From Nitrospira sp. UBA5699 (GTDB lineage Bacteria > Nitrospirota > Nitrospiria > Nitrospirales > Nitrospiraceae), in the NCBI GenBank assembly GCA_002420105.1, contig DIHJ01000033.1, positions 6,820-20,240 on the forward strand: 13,421 nt of DNA. The letters are read 5' to 3'. The notes beneath the pieces were generated by a model. It did not search any database. It was not told the origin of the DNA and saw only the letters and a program-made list of their open reading frames with translations. The translations under genes and the position numbers were made by a program. This document shows positions 6,277-13,270 of this stretch, piece by piece. Position 1 is the stretch's first letter. Each line of letters opens with the position of its first letter.

Positions 6277-7194
6277 ATGGCCGATCTGATCGAATCACCC
6301 GTTACGATATTCGAGAGTCAGGGCCGATCCGAGCCACCCTATCTTCCATCAGCTCCCGTCGCTCCCGACCGGCAGCCCGCACCTCCGCTCAAGGTCGAGC
6401 GTATCTACCGCCATCGGCTGCCGGTGCGGATCGGCCATTGGTTGAACGTCGTCTGTCTCTTCATCCTGATCATGAGCGGCCTGCAGATCTTCAACGCGCA
6501 CCCGGCGCTCTATTGGGGCGACCGATCCGACCGCGATCAACCGGTGCTGTCCATTCGACCGATGAGAGCCGATAGCGGCGAGATGAAAGGCGTTACGACG
6601 ATCTTGGGCCACAAGTTCGATACGACCGGCGTCCTCGGATATTCAAATGGTTCAGGCCGTGCCTTTCCGGCCTGGGCGACCATCCCGAGCGCCAGGTGGC
6701 TCGCCATGGGACGGCAGTGGCACCTGTTTTTCGCCTGGGTCTTCGTGATCAACGGACTGCTCTTCGCGATGTACGGGCTGTACAGCCGACACTTCAAACA
6801 GGACCTGCTGCCGACCGGCCGCGACCTGAAGCACATCCCGCAGGCGGTGAAAGACCACCTCGTGTTGCGCCATCCCAAGGGCGAGGAAGCCAAGCGCTAC
6901 AACGTCCTGCAGAAGCTGGCCTACGTTGGAATTCTTTTTGTCGTCGCGCCTCTGATCGTCCTGACCGGCTTGACGATGTCACCCACGATCGATACCGCCT
7001 TTCCCTGGTTGCTGACGATCTTTGGCGGCAGGCAAGCAGCACGGACGATCCATTTCATCGCCTGCTTCTCGTTTGTCGGGTTCATCATCATTCACGTCTC
7101 GCAAGTGATGCTGACGGGATTCTTCAACAACATCCGGTCGATGGTGACCGGGTGGTTTGTGGTCAAACACGAAGGAGTCAGCCATGAAGCATGA
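6277..7194 (+). CDS. Cytochrome b561 / hydrogenase-type membrane cytochrome b
   Basis: A 305-residue integral membrane di-haem cytochrome with four predicted helices near residues 52-72, 146-170, 212-235 and 255-281. Candidate haem ligands are His54 (RIGHWLN), His149 (RQWHLFF), His259 (RTIHFIA) and His273 (FIIIHVSQ), in agreement with the b561/Ni-Fe-hydrogenase cytochrome b family. A 45-residue Pro-rich cytoplasmic tail precedes helix 1, and an extended loop of about 70 residues separates helices 1 and 2. AGGAG (6266-6270) lies six bases before the ATG. Its last 11 bases overlap the start of the molybdoenzyme gene, so the two are translationally coupled. This suggests a complex in which the cytochrome passes quinol electrons to, or takes them from, the periplasmic molybdoenzyme, a role filled by MsrQ in the E. 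coli MsrPQ system. Confidence 0.9.
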   Translation: MADLIESPVTIFESQGRSEPPYLPSAPVAPDRQPAPPLKVERIYRHRLPVRIGHWLNVVCLFILIMSGLQIFNAHPALYWGDRSDRDQPVLSIRPMRADSGEMKGVTTILGHKFDTTGVLGYSNGSGRAFPAWATIPSARWLAMGRQWHLFFAWVFVINGLLFAMYGLYSRHFKQDLLPTGRDLKHIPQAVKDHLVLRHPKGEEAKRYNVLQKLAYVGILFVVAPLIVLTGLTMSPTIDTAFPWLLTIFGGRQAARTIHFIACFSFVGFIIIHVSQVMLTGFFNNIRSMVTGWFVVKHEGVSHEA

Positions 7195-7954
7195 ACGAGC
7201 CATGAAACGGAGAGGATTCTTGAAAGGCACGGTCGGCGCGGCGAGTCTTATGGCGCTCGCGGGCTGCGACAACCTCACACAGAGCACGTGGTTCCCCGGC
7301 ATTCTGAATAAGGCGGAGAAGTTGACCGAGCGCGTGCAGCGCGCCGTGACGCCCGCCAATGCCATGGCGAAAGAATACGGCGAGGCCGACATCTCGGCCC
7401 TGTTTCCCGCCAACGGCAATACCGATCCCGGCACGCAGGACTACCACGAGATGGCACGGAGCAATTTCTCCGGGTGGGACGTGACGATCGACGGCCTCGT
7501 GACGACCCCCATGATGGTGTCGCTCGCCGCGATCAAAGAGATGCCGGCGCGCACCCAGATCACGAGGCACGATTGTGTCGAAGGTTGGAGCGCGATCGGG
7601 AAATGGACCGGCGTCCCGCTCGGCGACCTCCTACGGAAAGTACAGCCCTTGCCGAACGCCAAGTATGCCGTCTTCCACTGTGCCGACGTGGACGATGAAG
7701 GCATCTCTTATTATGAGAGCATGGCTGTCGCGGACTGTTATCACCCGCAGACGATCCTGGCCTACGAGTTGAACGGACAACCGCTCGACGTGCCTCACGG
7801 CGCGCCGCTTCGCCTCCGCTTCGAACGCCAGCTCGGGTACAAGCAGGCCAAGTATGTGGAGCGGGTCGAGCTCGTCGAATCGTTTGAAGGCATCGGAGGC
7901 GGGAAAGGCGGCTATTGGGAAGATCAAGGGTACGAGTGGTACGCAGGAATTTGA
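7184..7954 (+). CDS. MsrP/YedY-like molybdopterin oxidoreductase, Tat-exported lipoprotein
   Basis: A 256-residue sulfite-oxidase-fold enzyme. The N-terminus has a twin-arginine motif (KRRGFLKG) and then a lipobox LAGC28, predicting Tat export followed by lipid attachment. Asp29 follows the cysteine; in E. coli, Asp at +2 keeps lipoproteins on the inner membrane. The segment RHDC131VEGWSAIGKWTGVPL matches the molybdenum-ligating Cys region of YedY/MsrP (CVEAWS...W.G.PL), so Cys131 is the Moco ligand. No C-terminal Mo-co dimerisation domain is present, also as in YedY. The gene overlaps the cytochrome b gene by 11 bases, with GAAGGAG six bases before the ATG at 7184; ATG 7202 is an alternative start that keeps the RR motif. 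Substrate is unknown; methionine sulfoxide reductase activity is one possibility. Confidence 0.9.
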   Translation: MKHERAMKRRGFLKGTVGAASLMALAGCDNLTQSTWFPGILNKAEKLTERVQRAVTPANAMAKEYGEADISALFPANGNTDPGTQDYHEMARSNFSGWDVTIDGLVTTPMMVSLAAIKEMPARTQITRHDCVEGWSAIGKWTGVPLGDLLRKVQPLPNAKYAVFHCADVDDEGISYYESMAVADCYHPQTILAYELNGQPLDVPHGAPLRLRFERQLGYKQAKYVERVELVESFEGIGGGKGGYWEDQGYEWYAGI

Positions 7955-8056
7955 AACAGGTCGAGGCTGAGGTTGAGGTCAAGAGAAGACGATGTGGAAC
8001 CAGCACAGATTCGTGACGAGAGCACCCTCAGCCTTAACCTCAGCCTCAGCCTGTTT
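7954..8056 (+). repeat. Hexamer-built inverted repeat, copy B, running into the next gene
   Basis: The left arm (7954-7980) and right arm (8030-8056) are reverse complements at 22 of 27 positions, enclosing a 49-base loop. The arms are built from GAGGYT hexamers on the left and ARCCTC hexamers on the right. The left arm begins on the last base of the molybdoenzyme stop codon (7952-7954). The loop contains the ATG of the next gene (7992), and the right arm is translated as part of its signal peptide. The same element, with a shorter loop, is at 4001-4078. The hairpin could affect translation of the lipoprotein gene because its start codon lies in the loop. Confidence 0.75.
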
Positions 8057-9227
8057 GCTTCTGTTGACCGGCTGCTTGTCGCCCGTCGCCATGCACCGGG
8101 CGGTGATCGAGTACGACCGCACGGTCAGTTATGTCGAGGCGGATTTGCTGCTTTTGAACATCGCACGGGCCCGCTACCACAGACCGGTGCATTTCACCGC
8201 GGTGTCGAGCGTGGCGGCCACGTTCGACTTCCGCACGAGCGCCGGAATCAGCGGGGGGTTCGGTCGCGCCACGGAGGCGGTTGAACGCCCGATCACTCTC
8301 GAATACAGCGCCAGCGTCGCGGAGAATCCGACCATCACGATCGTGCCGATCACGGGGGAGGAATTCACCAAACGCGTGCTGCGCCCGCTCGACGAAGACA
8401 AGTTCGAGTTCCTCGTCCGGCAGGGCTACGATATCAACATGGTCCTGCGGCTCATGGCGAGAGGGATCGCCCTGGACCGGGAGGGGGCGCCCCGCGTGCT
8501 CTTCAATCAGCCGTCGCAGGGGAACGGCTATGTCGAGTTCCGTCGGCGTCTGCTCCACCTTGCCGGCCTCGATGCCGAGCGCACACTGTTCGTCGGCCCG
8601 ATCCTGTTCGAAGAGAGTCAGACCGTGAGGACGAACCGCCCGCCGAATCCCGATGAAGTCGTCGCGGCTCTGGAAAAGGGATTCCGGTGGGAAGGCGACG
8701 CCGACGGCAACGTCCACACGGTCAGGAGAAAGCTGGCAGGCCGGCTGCTCATCGCCAACTATGATCCGGCCCGTCTCCCGAACGACGAACGCCGGCGGCT
8801 GCACGAGGACGCGCAACGGTTTCCGCCCGACTCCGTCATGGTGGACATCAGGCCGGGCTTCCCCGGCGGCGATTACCCTCTCCGCGGCTCGATCCTGCTT
8901 CGCAGCATGAACGCGATCATCGGCTTCGTGGCGCGGAGCATCGAAGAAGAGCCGGAGCTGATGGTGTCTCCCGATCCCAGAACCGGGTCGGTCGCACGCA
9001 ATCCGGCCAGAACGCTCGAAATAGAAGAATCCGACGTCAAACCGAGTGATTATGAATTCTCCGTACAGTTCGACGGCCGCTACTATTCGATTCGAAAGTA
9101 TCCCGTCAGCCGGGGGATGGTGCCGAGTTGGAACCAGGAAGCCTTCGCCGTCCTGTCGAACCTGTTCCAGATGACCGTGACGGATCTGACGAAGTATCCC
9201 ACGCCGGCGATCGCGATCGCCAAGTGA
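7992..9227 (+). CDS. Lipoprotein of unknown function
   Basis: A 411-residue protein with a clear lipoprotein signal: n-region MWNQHRFVTR, hydrophobic stretch, and lipobox LTGC28. The mature part begins with RAVIEYDRTVSYVEADLLLLNIARARYHRPVHFTAVSSVAATFDF, followed by a Gly-rich strand region (GISGGFG), a segment LEYSASVAENPTITIVPITGEEF, and a mixed C-terminal domain ending near KYPTPAIAIAK. I do not recognise a named family, though the ARARYHRPVHFTAVSSV segment looks conserved. The codons for residues 13-21 come from the right arm of repeat copy B. The ribosome-binding site is weak (AGAGAAG near 7982, or GAGG in the repeat arm), unlike its neighbours. It lies within the redox cluster, between two molybdoenzyme genes. 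An outer-membrane or periplasmic location is inferred. Confidence 0.8.
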   Translation: MWNQHRFVTRAPSALTSASACLLLLTGCLSPVAMHRAVIEYDRTVSYVEADLLLLNIARARYHRPVHFTAVSSVAATFDFRTSAGISGGFGRATEAVERPITLEYSASVAENPTITIVPITGEEFTKRVLRPLDEDKFEFLVRQGYDINMVLRLMARGIALDREGAPRVLFNQPSQGNGYVEFRRRLLHLAGLDAERTLFVGPILFEESQTVRTNRPPNPDEVVAALEKGFRWEGDADGNVHTVRRKLAGRLLIANYDPARLPNDERRRLHEDAQRFPPDSVMVDIRPGFPGGDYPLRGSILLRSMNAIIGFVARSIEEEPELMVSPDPRTGSVARNPARTLEIEESDVKPSDYEFSVQFDGRYYSIRKYPVSRGMVPSWNQEAFAVLSNLFQMTVTDLTKYPTPAIAIAK

Positions 9228-9269
9228 ACCAGGCTGCGGGCCGTTCCCCACGACCGAGAGGAGGCCGCC

Positions 9270-9794
9270 ATGTTTGATCGCGTCATCGTCGCAGTGCTGA
9301 TCCTCTTGGCAGGGATATTGTTCACCTGGGTCATCGCCAATGCGGGAGTCGGCATGGCCGCGCCGGACATCACGAACGACGTCTGGCTGAACGGCGGACC
9401 GCTGCACTTGAGCGACCTCAAGGGGAAGGTCCTGCTGGTCGAGTTCTGGACGTTCGGCTGCTCCAACTGCCGCAATGTCGAGCCCTATGTCAAACAGTGG
9501 CATCAGACGTATGCGGACCGGGGCTTCGTCGTCATCGGGGTCCATGCGCCGGAATTCTCCCATGAGCGCAACGTCGAGAACGTGAAACGCTATATCACGG
9601 AGCACGACATCCGCTTCCCCGTGCCGATCGACAACGATTTTTCGACGTGGAACAAGTACGGCAACCGCTACTGGCCGGCCCTGTACCTGATCGACAAGCA
9701 GGGCATCATCCGCCATGTGCGGATCGGCGAGGGCGGCTATCAGGAGACGGAGCGGCTGATTCAGTCGCTGCTGGGGGAGAAGATTCCGTCATGA
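9270..9794 (+). CDS. Membrane-anchored thioredoxin-like protein (DipZ/TlpA type)
   Basis: A 174-residue protein with an N-terminal hydrophobic segment (residues 5-24), which may be an uncleaved anchor, and a periplasmic thioredoxin fold. The active site is FWTFGC64SNC67RNVEPYVKQW, like the C-terminal domain of DipZ, with CSNC instead of the common CGPC. Further family marks are GKVLLVEFW, GFVVIGVHAPEF and a cis-Pro candidate in the segment NRYWPALYLIDKQGIIRH. GAGAGGAGG (9256-9264) lies five bases before the ATG. The stop overlaps the start of the next molybdoenzyme by ATGA (9791-9794), so the two are translationally coupled and probably act together, for example in keeping an exported substrate thiol reduced. 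The direction of its redox role cannot be told from sequence. Confidence 0.9.
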   Translation: MFDRVIVAVLILLAGILFTWVIANAGVGMAAPDITNDVWLNGGPLHLSDLKGKVLLVEFWTFGCSNCRNVEPYVKQWHQTYADRGFVVIGVHAPEFSHERNVENVKRYITEHDIRFPVPIDNDFSTWNKYGNRYWPALYLIDKQGIIRHVRIGEGGYQETERLIQSLLGEKIPS

Positions 9795-10792
9795 CGGGAC
9801 TCTCACGTCGCCGCGCATTGACGATCGGCGGCCTGACCGCCGCCTGGGTCGCCCTGCGCCCGCTCCCGGCCTTTGCGGGCCTCTTGCAGCAGCTCTTCGG
9901 CCGGCCGGAAGCGCAGTCGACGCAGCCGATCACCCCCAACGACGAGTTCTACGTCACGTCCTACCGCAGCCCGCCCGCCGTCCGTCTCGACGACTGGTCG
10001 CTCTCGATCAAAGGCCTCGTGGAGCGGCCGCTCACGTTGACCTATGAACAGTTGGTCGCCAGGCCGGCTGTGACGCAGATCGTGACGCTGGAGTGCGTCG
10101 GCAACACGGTCGGCGGCGAATTCATCGGCACGGCCGAGTGGGGCGGCGTCCCGTTGCAGCCGCTGCTGGAAGAAGCCGGCGCGCGATCCGAGGCCTACGA
10201 CGTCGTCTTCCGGGCTGCGGACGGCTATTCCGACAGCATCAGGCTCGCCCGCGCCATGGCCGGAGACGTCCTGATCGCGCACCGGATGAACGGGGTCCCG
10301 CTGCCGCAGGGCCACGGGTTTCCGGCGCGCGCGATCGTGCCGGGGCACTACGGGATGAAGAGCGTGCAGTGGCTCACGGATATCGAAGTCGTGGCGCAGG
10401 ACTACAAGGGCTACTACGCGCAGAAGGGCTGGACGGACGAAGCCGTGATCAAGACCACATCCCGCATCGACCGCCCGGGACACGGCGCGACCATCCGGGG
10501 TCCGGTCCGGACGATAGAGGGATTCGCCTTTGCGGGAACCAGGGGGATCAAGCTGGTCGAGATCAGCACCGACGGCGGGGAGCACTGGATGCCCGCGACG
10601 CTTGCCCCGCCCCTCTCATCCGCCAGCTGGCGGTTCTGGCGTTACGAGTGGCGGGTCCCGGGACCGGGCCGCCGCCAGCTGGTCGTGCGCGCCGCAGACG
10701 GAACCGGAACCGTCCAAACTTCGATCGAGCAGGAACCGGCGCCGGACGGCGCCTCGGGCCTGCATGAGATCACCGTGACCGTCGAAGCCTGA
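9791..10792 (+). CDS. Sulfite-oxidase-family molybdopterin oxidoreductase, Tat-exported
   Basis: A 333-residue enzyme with a Tat signal (SRRRALTIGG, then WVALRPLPAFA with cleavage near residue 29). The Moco domain (about 45-230) has Cys102 in LECVGNTVGGEFIGTAEWGGVPL as the predicted molybdenum ligand; it is the only cysteine I see. Other marks are RAADGYSDSI, LIAHRMNGVPLPQGHGFPAR and PGHYGMKSVQWLTDIEV. A C-terminal Mo-co dimerisation domain (about 240-333) contains GPVRTIEGFAFAGTRGIKLVEISTDGG. This is a different subfamily from the YedY-like enzyme upstream. Start: ATG 9791 overlaps the thioredoxin stop, with a purine-rich GGGGGAGA about 10 bases upstream; the open frame further upstream is the out-of-frame shadow of the thioredoxin gene. 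Substrate unknown; sulfite is only one possibility. Confidence 0.9.
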   Translation: MTGLSRRRALTIGGLTAAWVALRPLPAFAGLLQQLFGRPEAQSTQPITPNDEFYVTSYRSPPAVRLDDWSLSIKGLVERPLTLTYEQLVARPAVTQIVTLECVGNTVGGEFIGTAEWGGVPLQPLLEEAGARSEAYDVVFRAADGYSDSIRLARAMAGDVLIAHRMNGVPLPQGHGFPARAIVPGHYGMKSVQWLTDIEVVAQDYKGYYAQKGWTDEAVIKTTSRIDRPGHGATIRGPVRTIEGFAFAGTRGIKLVEISTDGGEHWMPATLAPPLSSASWRFWRYEWRVPGPGRRQLVVRAADGTGTVQTSIEQEPAPDGASGLHEITVTVEA

Positions 10793-10816
10793 CCCGCCGC
10801 CGCACAATCTGGCGGG
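10793..10816. terminator. Short hairpin between convergent genes
   Basis: CCCGCC (10793-10798) and GGCGGG (10811-10816) form a perfect 6-bp stem with a 12-base loop, starting directly after the molybdoenzyme stop. It lies in the 34-base space between this gene and the convergent lipoprotein gene. There is no T-tract on either side, so a shared weak terminator is possible but unproven. Confidence 0.3.
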
Positions 10817-10826
10817 AAGAACCCCG

Positions 10827-11450
10827 TTATCGCAGCCGGACGGCCCGACCCTCGACCTTCGTGTCGGCGAGGAATTTTTCGATGTTCTTGTCCACGAGTT
10901 CGTTCACCAGTTGCTGGGCGTCCTCGGGATCGAACCAGAACACCTCGTCGCTTCCGTTGCCCAACACCCGCTCTTGCACGGAACTTTGGTCGCCGTGGTT
11001 GGCCACGCGTACCATCATCGCATGCTTGGCGGTGAGCTCGGTGTAGCCGAACTTGCTGACGGCGTTGACCGAGAGGTCGTGGATGGTCCCGGAGATCGTC
11101 GCGTCTGGTTGCGTCCCGCCGCCCTGGCCGGCCAGGCTCGCCTGCCAGCCGCGCCTGTTGAGCTGTTGCACGAGCGCCTTCGCCACCGCCTCCCCGACCG
11201 TGCCTTTCGGCAGATCGAAATGGCTGGTACCGCCCCACAGATGCGACCGGCTGCCGAGATGCGTCCGGTCCGTCCGCGCATCGTCGAACGGCGCGACGGC
11301 CACGCGAAGGCCTGCTCCGCCCGCTCCTGCGACGGCGGACCCGCCGGCGGTCGTCGGGATCACGATGTCGACCCGCTCGCCCTTGGCGGCACAACCCGTC
11401 AACACGCAGATGCACAGCGCCGCGATTCGTCCCATTCGTGTCATCTTCAC
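10827..11450 (-). CDS. YajG-like lipoprotein
   Basis: A 207-residue protein with a lipoprotein signal (GRIAALCICV, lipobox LTGC20). The mature domain has LRVAVAPFDDARTDRTHLGSR, GTVGEAVAKALVQQLNRRGW, DATISGTIHDLSVNAVSKFGYTELTAKHAMMVRV and a C-terminal helix DAQQLVNELVDKNIEKFLAD, the pattern of YajG and related outer-membrane lipoproteins of unknown role. The start is taken as GTG 11450, with GGAG (11459-11462) eight bases away; ATG 11444 is an in-frame alternative. It lies 65 bases downstream of the Pal gene on the same strand and is probably co-transcribed with it, suggesting a cell-envelope role. Confidence 0.8.
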   Translation of the reverse strand: MKMTRMGRIAALCICVLTGCAAKGERVDIVIPTTAGGSAVAGAGGAGLRVAVAPFDDARTDRTHLGSRSHLWGGTSHFDLPKGTVGEAVAKALVQQLNRRGWQASLAGQGGGTQPDATISGTIHDLSVNAVSKFGYTELTAKHAMMVRVANHGDQSSVQERVLGNGSDEVFWFDPEDAQQLVNELVDKNIEKFLADTKVEGRAVRLR

Positions 11451-11515
11451 AAGTCCCCTCCCCTTTTGTTCTTATTCCTGCCGGGCCTCCGAGGATGCCC
11501 GTCGTGAATACGGCT

Positions 11516-12187
11516 TCAGCGCACGACGAAATGGGCGCGGCGATTCAACTGATAGCAGGTCTCGTCACGCTCCTTGCAGAACGGCCGCATCTCGCCGAAG
11601 CTGGTGGTTTTGAGCCGCGCAGCGGGAATTCCGAGATCTTCCAGGTATCGCTTGGCCGACCTGGCGCGCTTTTCTCCGAGCACCAGGTTGTAAGCCTGCG
11701 TACCCCGCTCGTCGCAATGCCCTTCGATGAGGACGGTCTTTCCGGCCGCGCCCTTGATCCACATGGCATTGGCTTCCATGACCGGCAGCGCGTCTTTCCG
11801 GATCACGTACTGATCAAAGTCGAAAAACACATCCTTGAGGCCGGGCGCCTCAGAGGAAGCCGCACCGGCCAGAGGCGCTTCTCCCCCGCCCGAGAGACCG
11901 CCCGACGGCCCGCCGGACGAACCTCCACGGTCCTCTTCACCCGGAGCTGACGGCGCCAGCGGCGAACGCGAGGCCTCGGTACTGGACCGCCGGTCGTCCG
12001 GAATGGTGGCCATCCGGTCCGGGCTGACGGTCTCCACCGGCCCCGCGGCACCTTTTTCCTTGGCGGTCGAGGTCGCGTCACCCGAGGATGACGCGACTCG
12101 CTTCCCCGCACAGCCCTCCGTGGCGGCGAGGGCGCCCAGACATAACAGCGTGATGACCGCAGTAGATGGATTCAACCGGTTGAACAT
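11516..12187 (-). CDS. pal: Peptidoglycan-associated lipoprotein Pal (OmpA C-terminal domain)
   Basis: A 223-residue protein: N-terminal signal, a long Ser/Gly/Pro-rich linker (about 28-112), and an OmpA-like peptidoglycan-binding domain (about 115-223). Diagnostic stretches are VFFDFDQYVIRKDA, IEGHCDERGTQAYNLVLGEKRA and FGEMRPFCKERDETCYQLNRRAHFVV, all typical of Pal. It tethers the outer membrane to peptidoglycan and in most bacteria binds TolB; no tol genes are visible here. The signal is odd: the only well-placed cysteine, Cys26, is preceded by T-E-G, and Glu at -2 breaks the usual lipobox. GAGGTGA lies about four bases before the ATG. No clear promoter was found upstream. Confidence 0.88.
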   Translation of the reverse strand: MFNRLNPSTAVITLLCLGALAATEGCAGKRVASSSGDATSTAKEKGAAGPVETVSPDRMATIPDDRRSSTEASRSPLAPSAPGEEDRGGSSGGPSGGLSGGGEAPLAGAASSEAPGLKDVFFDFDQYVIRKDALPVMEANAMWIKGAAGKTVLIEGHCDERGTQAYNLVLGEKRARSAKRYLEDLGIPAARLKTTSFGEMRPFCKERDETCYQLNRRAHFVVR

Positions 12188-12579
12188 TCTTCACCTCTAT
12201 ACGATGAGTTGCGCGCGCATGGTGTCGTCGCTGATAATGCTGTGTTTCGACGTCGATACGATCGCCCGCCGGATTGAAATTGATCGGGAGCAGAGACCGC
12301 AATCTGTCACGTTGACCCGCGGAGGCCCCGCCTGCGAGAAGGGTTTCCCCTCCGCAGTCGCCCCGATGTATACCACGACCTGACAAAACACTCCACTCTC
12401 TCCGACGCCGAACGGCTCAGATACCCTCCGCCTCGCCGTCGGACCTGCGCCCTCAGCAGACGTGATCGTGTAACGTCGTCGGATTGTCGCCATCGGGCGC
12501 CGGGACCCTGCCGCCCAAGCCGATCGGGCCGGCGCCAGCGGGAAGGCGTGAGACGGACGGGAGGACCTACGGGAAGACC
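12188..12579. other. Gene-free stretch between the sensor-domain gene and pal
   Basis: These 392 bases contain no convincing gene. A 98-codon minus-strand frame (12197-12493) resembles no family I know, is Arg/Ser-rich and has no clear ribosome-binding site. The right part carries a GC hairpin (12496-12536). The left part must hold the pal leader and probably its promoter, but I could not find good -35/-10 boxes; the AT-richer segment near 12229-12242 is the likeliest place. Confidence 0.5.
12496..12536 (-). terminator. GC-rich hairpin downstream of the sensor-domain gene
   Basis: GGCGCCGG (12496-12503) pairs perfectly with CCGGCGCC (12529-12536), and an inner CCC/GGG pair (12506-12508 with 12526-12528) extends the stem past a small bulge. 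It lies 44 bases downstream of the minus-strand stop at 12580. No T-tract follows, so it could be a transcript-stabilising structure or a factor-dependent end rather than an intrinsic terminator. Confidence 0.3.
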
Positions 12580-13251
12580 TTACGTCATGACGCCCGGTTT
12601 TCCCGCGGGGACGATCAGTACGAGGACGGCCAGCGCCAGACTGACGCTGATGAGCATGATGGTCGCGACCCGCAAGGTGCGGTCCGCCTCTTTCCGGACC
12701 TCACCCGCGATTTCGGCGACCACCTCCAGAAGCCGGTTGAGCTCCAGAGCCACGTCGATGAATTTGGCTCCGGCATCCTTCGCCGCGTTCAACTCGGCTT
12801 CGTCCCTCAGCCGTTGGGCCTCGGCCCGCGAGGACGTTTGCCACCGTTTCTCCATGAGTTGAATGGTATATTGCGAAGACGCCACGTACTTTTCCAGCTT
12901 GTCCTGGACGGCCTTCAATTCCATGAGTTCTCGCGCATCCATGCCTTTGCCCGACAACGTACCGTTGCTCGCCTTGACAAACCGCGCAATCGCTCTGTCG
13001 ATACGCTCCCGCTTCTGCGGCAGGGACACCGCGATTCGCTGAAAATCATCCCTGGTATCGGCCTCGACCGCGCGGATGACCGAAGTCCGGTACCGGATCA
13101 GCTCACCGTTGACATGTCCCAGGTCCGTCGCCGCCATCGTGTACTCGGCGTACATGACACGAAGGTCCTGATCCACACGAGTCAGGGTGCGAGAGCCAAG
13201 CAGCCCGCTCGCCGCAATCAACAGGCTCAGTACGATCGATGTCCAGCGCAT
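12580..13251 (-). CDS. MCP-type four-helix-bundle sensor protein lacking any signalling domain
   Basis: A 223-residue protein with an N-terminal membrane helix (about 4-20), a long all-helical periplasmic region (about 25-185) and a second membrane helix (about 192-213), ending after only ten more residues. The pattern matches the ligand-binding four-helix bundle of methyl-accepting chemotaxis proteins: DLRVMYAEYTMAATDLGHVNGELIRYRTSVIRAVEA, then LPQKRERIDRAIARFVKA and a final long helix before the second membrane segment. There is no HAMP domain, methylation helix, kinase or cyclase domain. It is therefore a sensor module without an output, complete rather than cut at the window edge. The start at 13251 is preceded by AGGAGT (13263-13268) at a rather long spacing of 11 bases. 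Any signalling partner must be encoded elsewhere. Confidence 0.75.
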   Translation of the reverse strand: MRWTSIVLSLLIAASGLLGSRTLTRVDQDLRVMYAEYTMAATDLGHVNGELIRYRTSVIRAVEADTRDDFQRIAVSLPQKRERIDRAIARFVKASNGTLSGKGMDARELMELKAVQDKLEKYVASSQYTIQLMEKRWQTSSRAEAQRLRDEAELNAAKDAGAKFIDVALELNRLLEVVAEIAGEVRKEADRTLRVATIMLISVSLALAVLVLIVPAGKPGVMT

Positions 13252-13270
13252 GGATTGTGGTCACTCCTGT

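Noticed and set aside
6718..6735. Sigma-54-like box TGGCACCTGTTTTTCGCC
   Set aside because: It resembles TGGCAC-N5-TTGC but the -12 element is imperfect, and it lies in the middle of the cytochrome b coding sequence, far from any start.
8046..9716. 556-codon minus-strand frame opposite the lipoprotein and thioredoxin genes
   Set aside because: It spans two well-supported plus-strand genes and the gap between them, has an Asp/Arg/His-rich antisense composition, and shows no domain.
12197..12493. 98-codon minus-strand frame between the sensor gene and pal
   Set aside because: No domain, signal or clear ribosome-binding site; rich in Arg and Ser; it ends just before the pal start and probably covers its promoter region.
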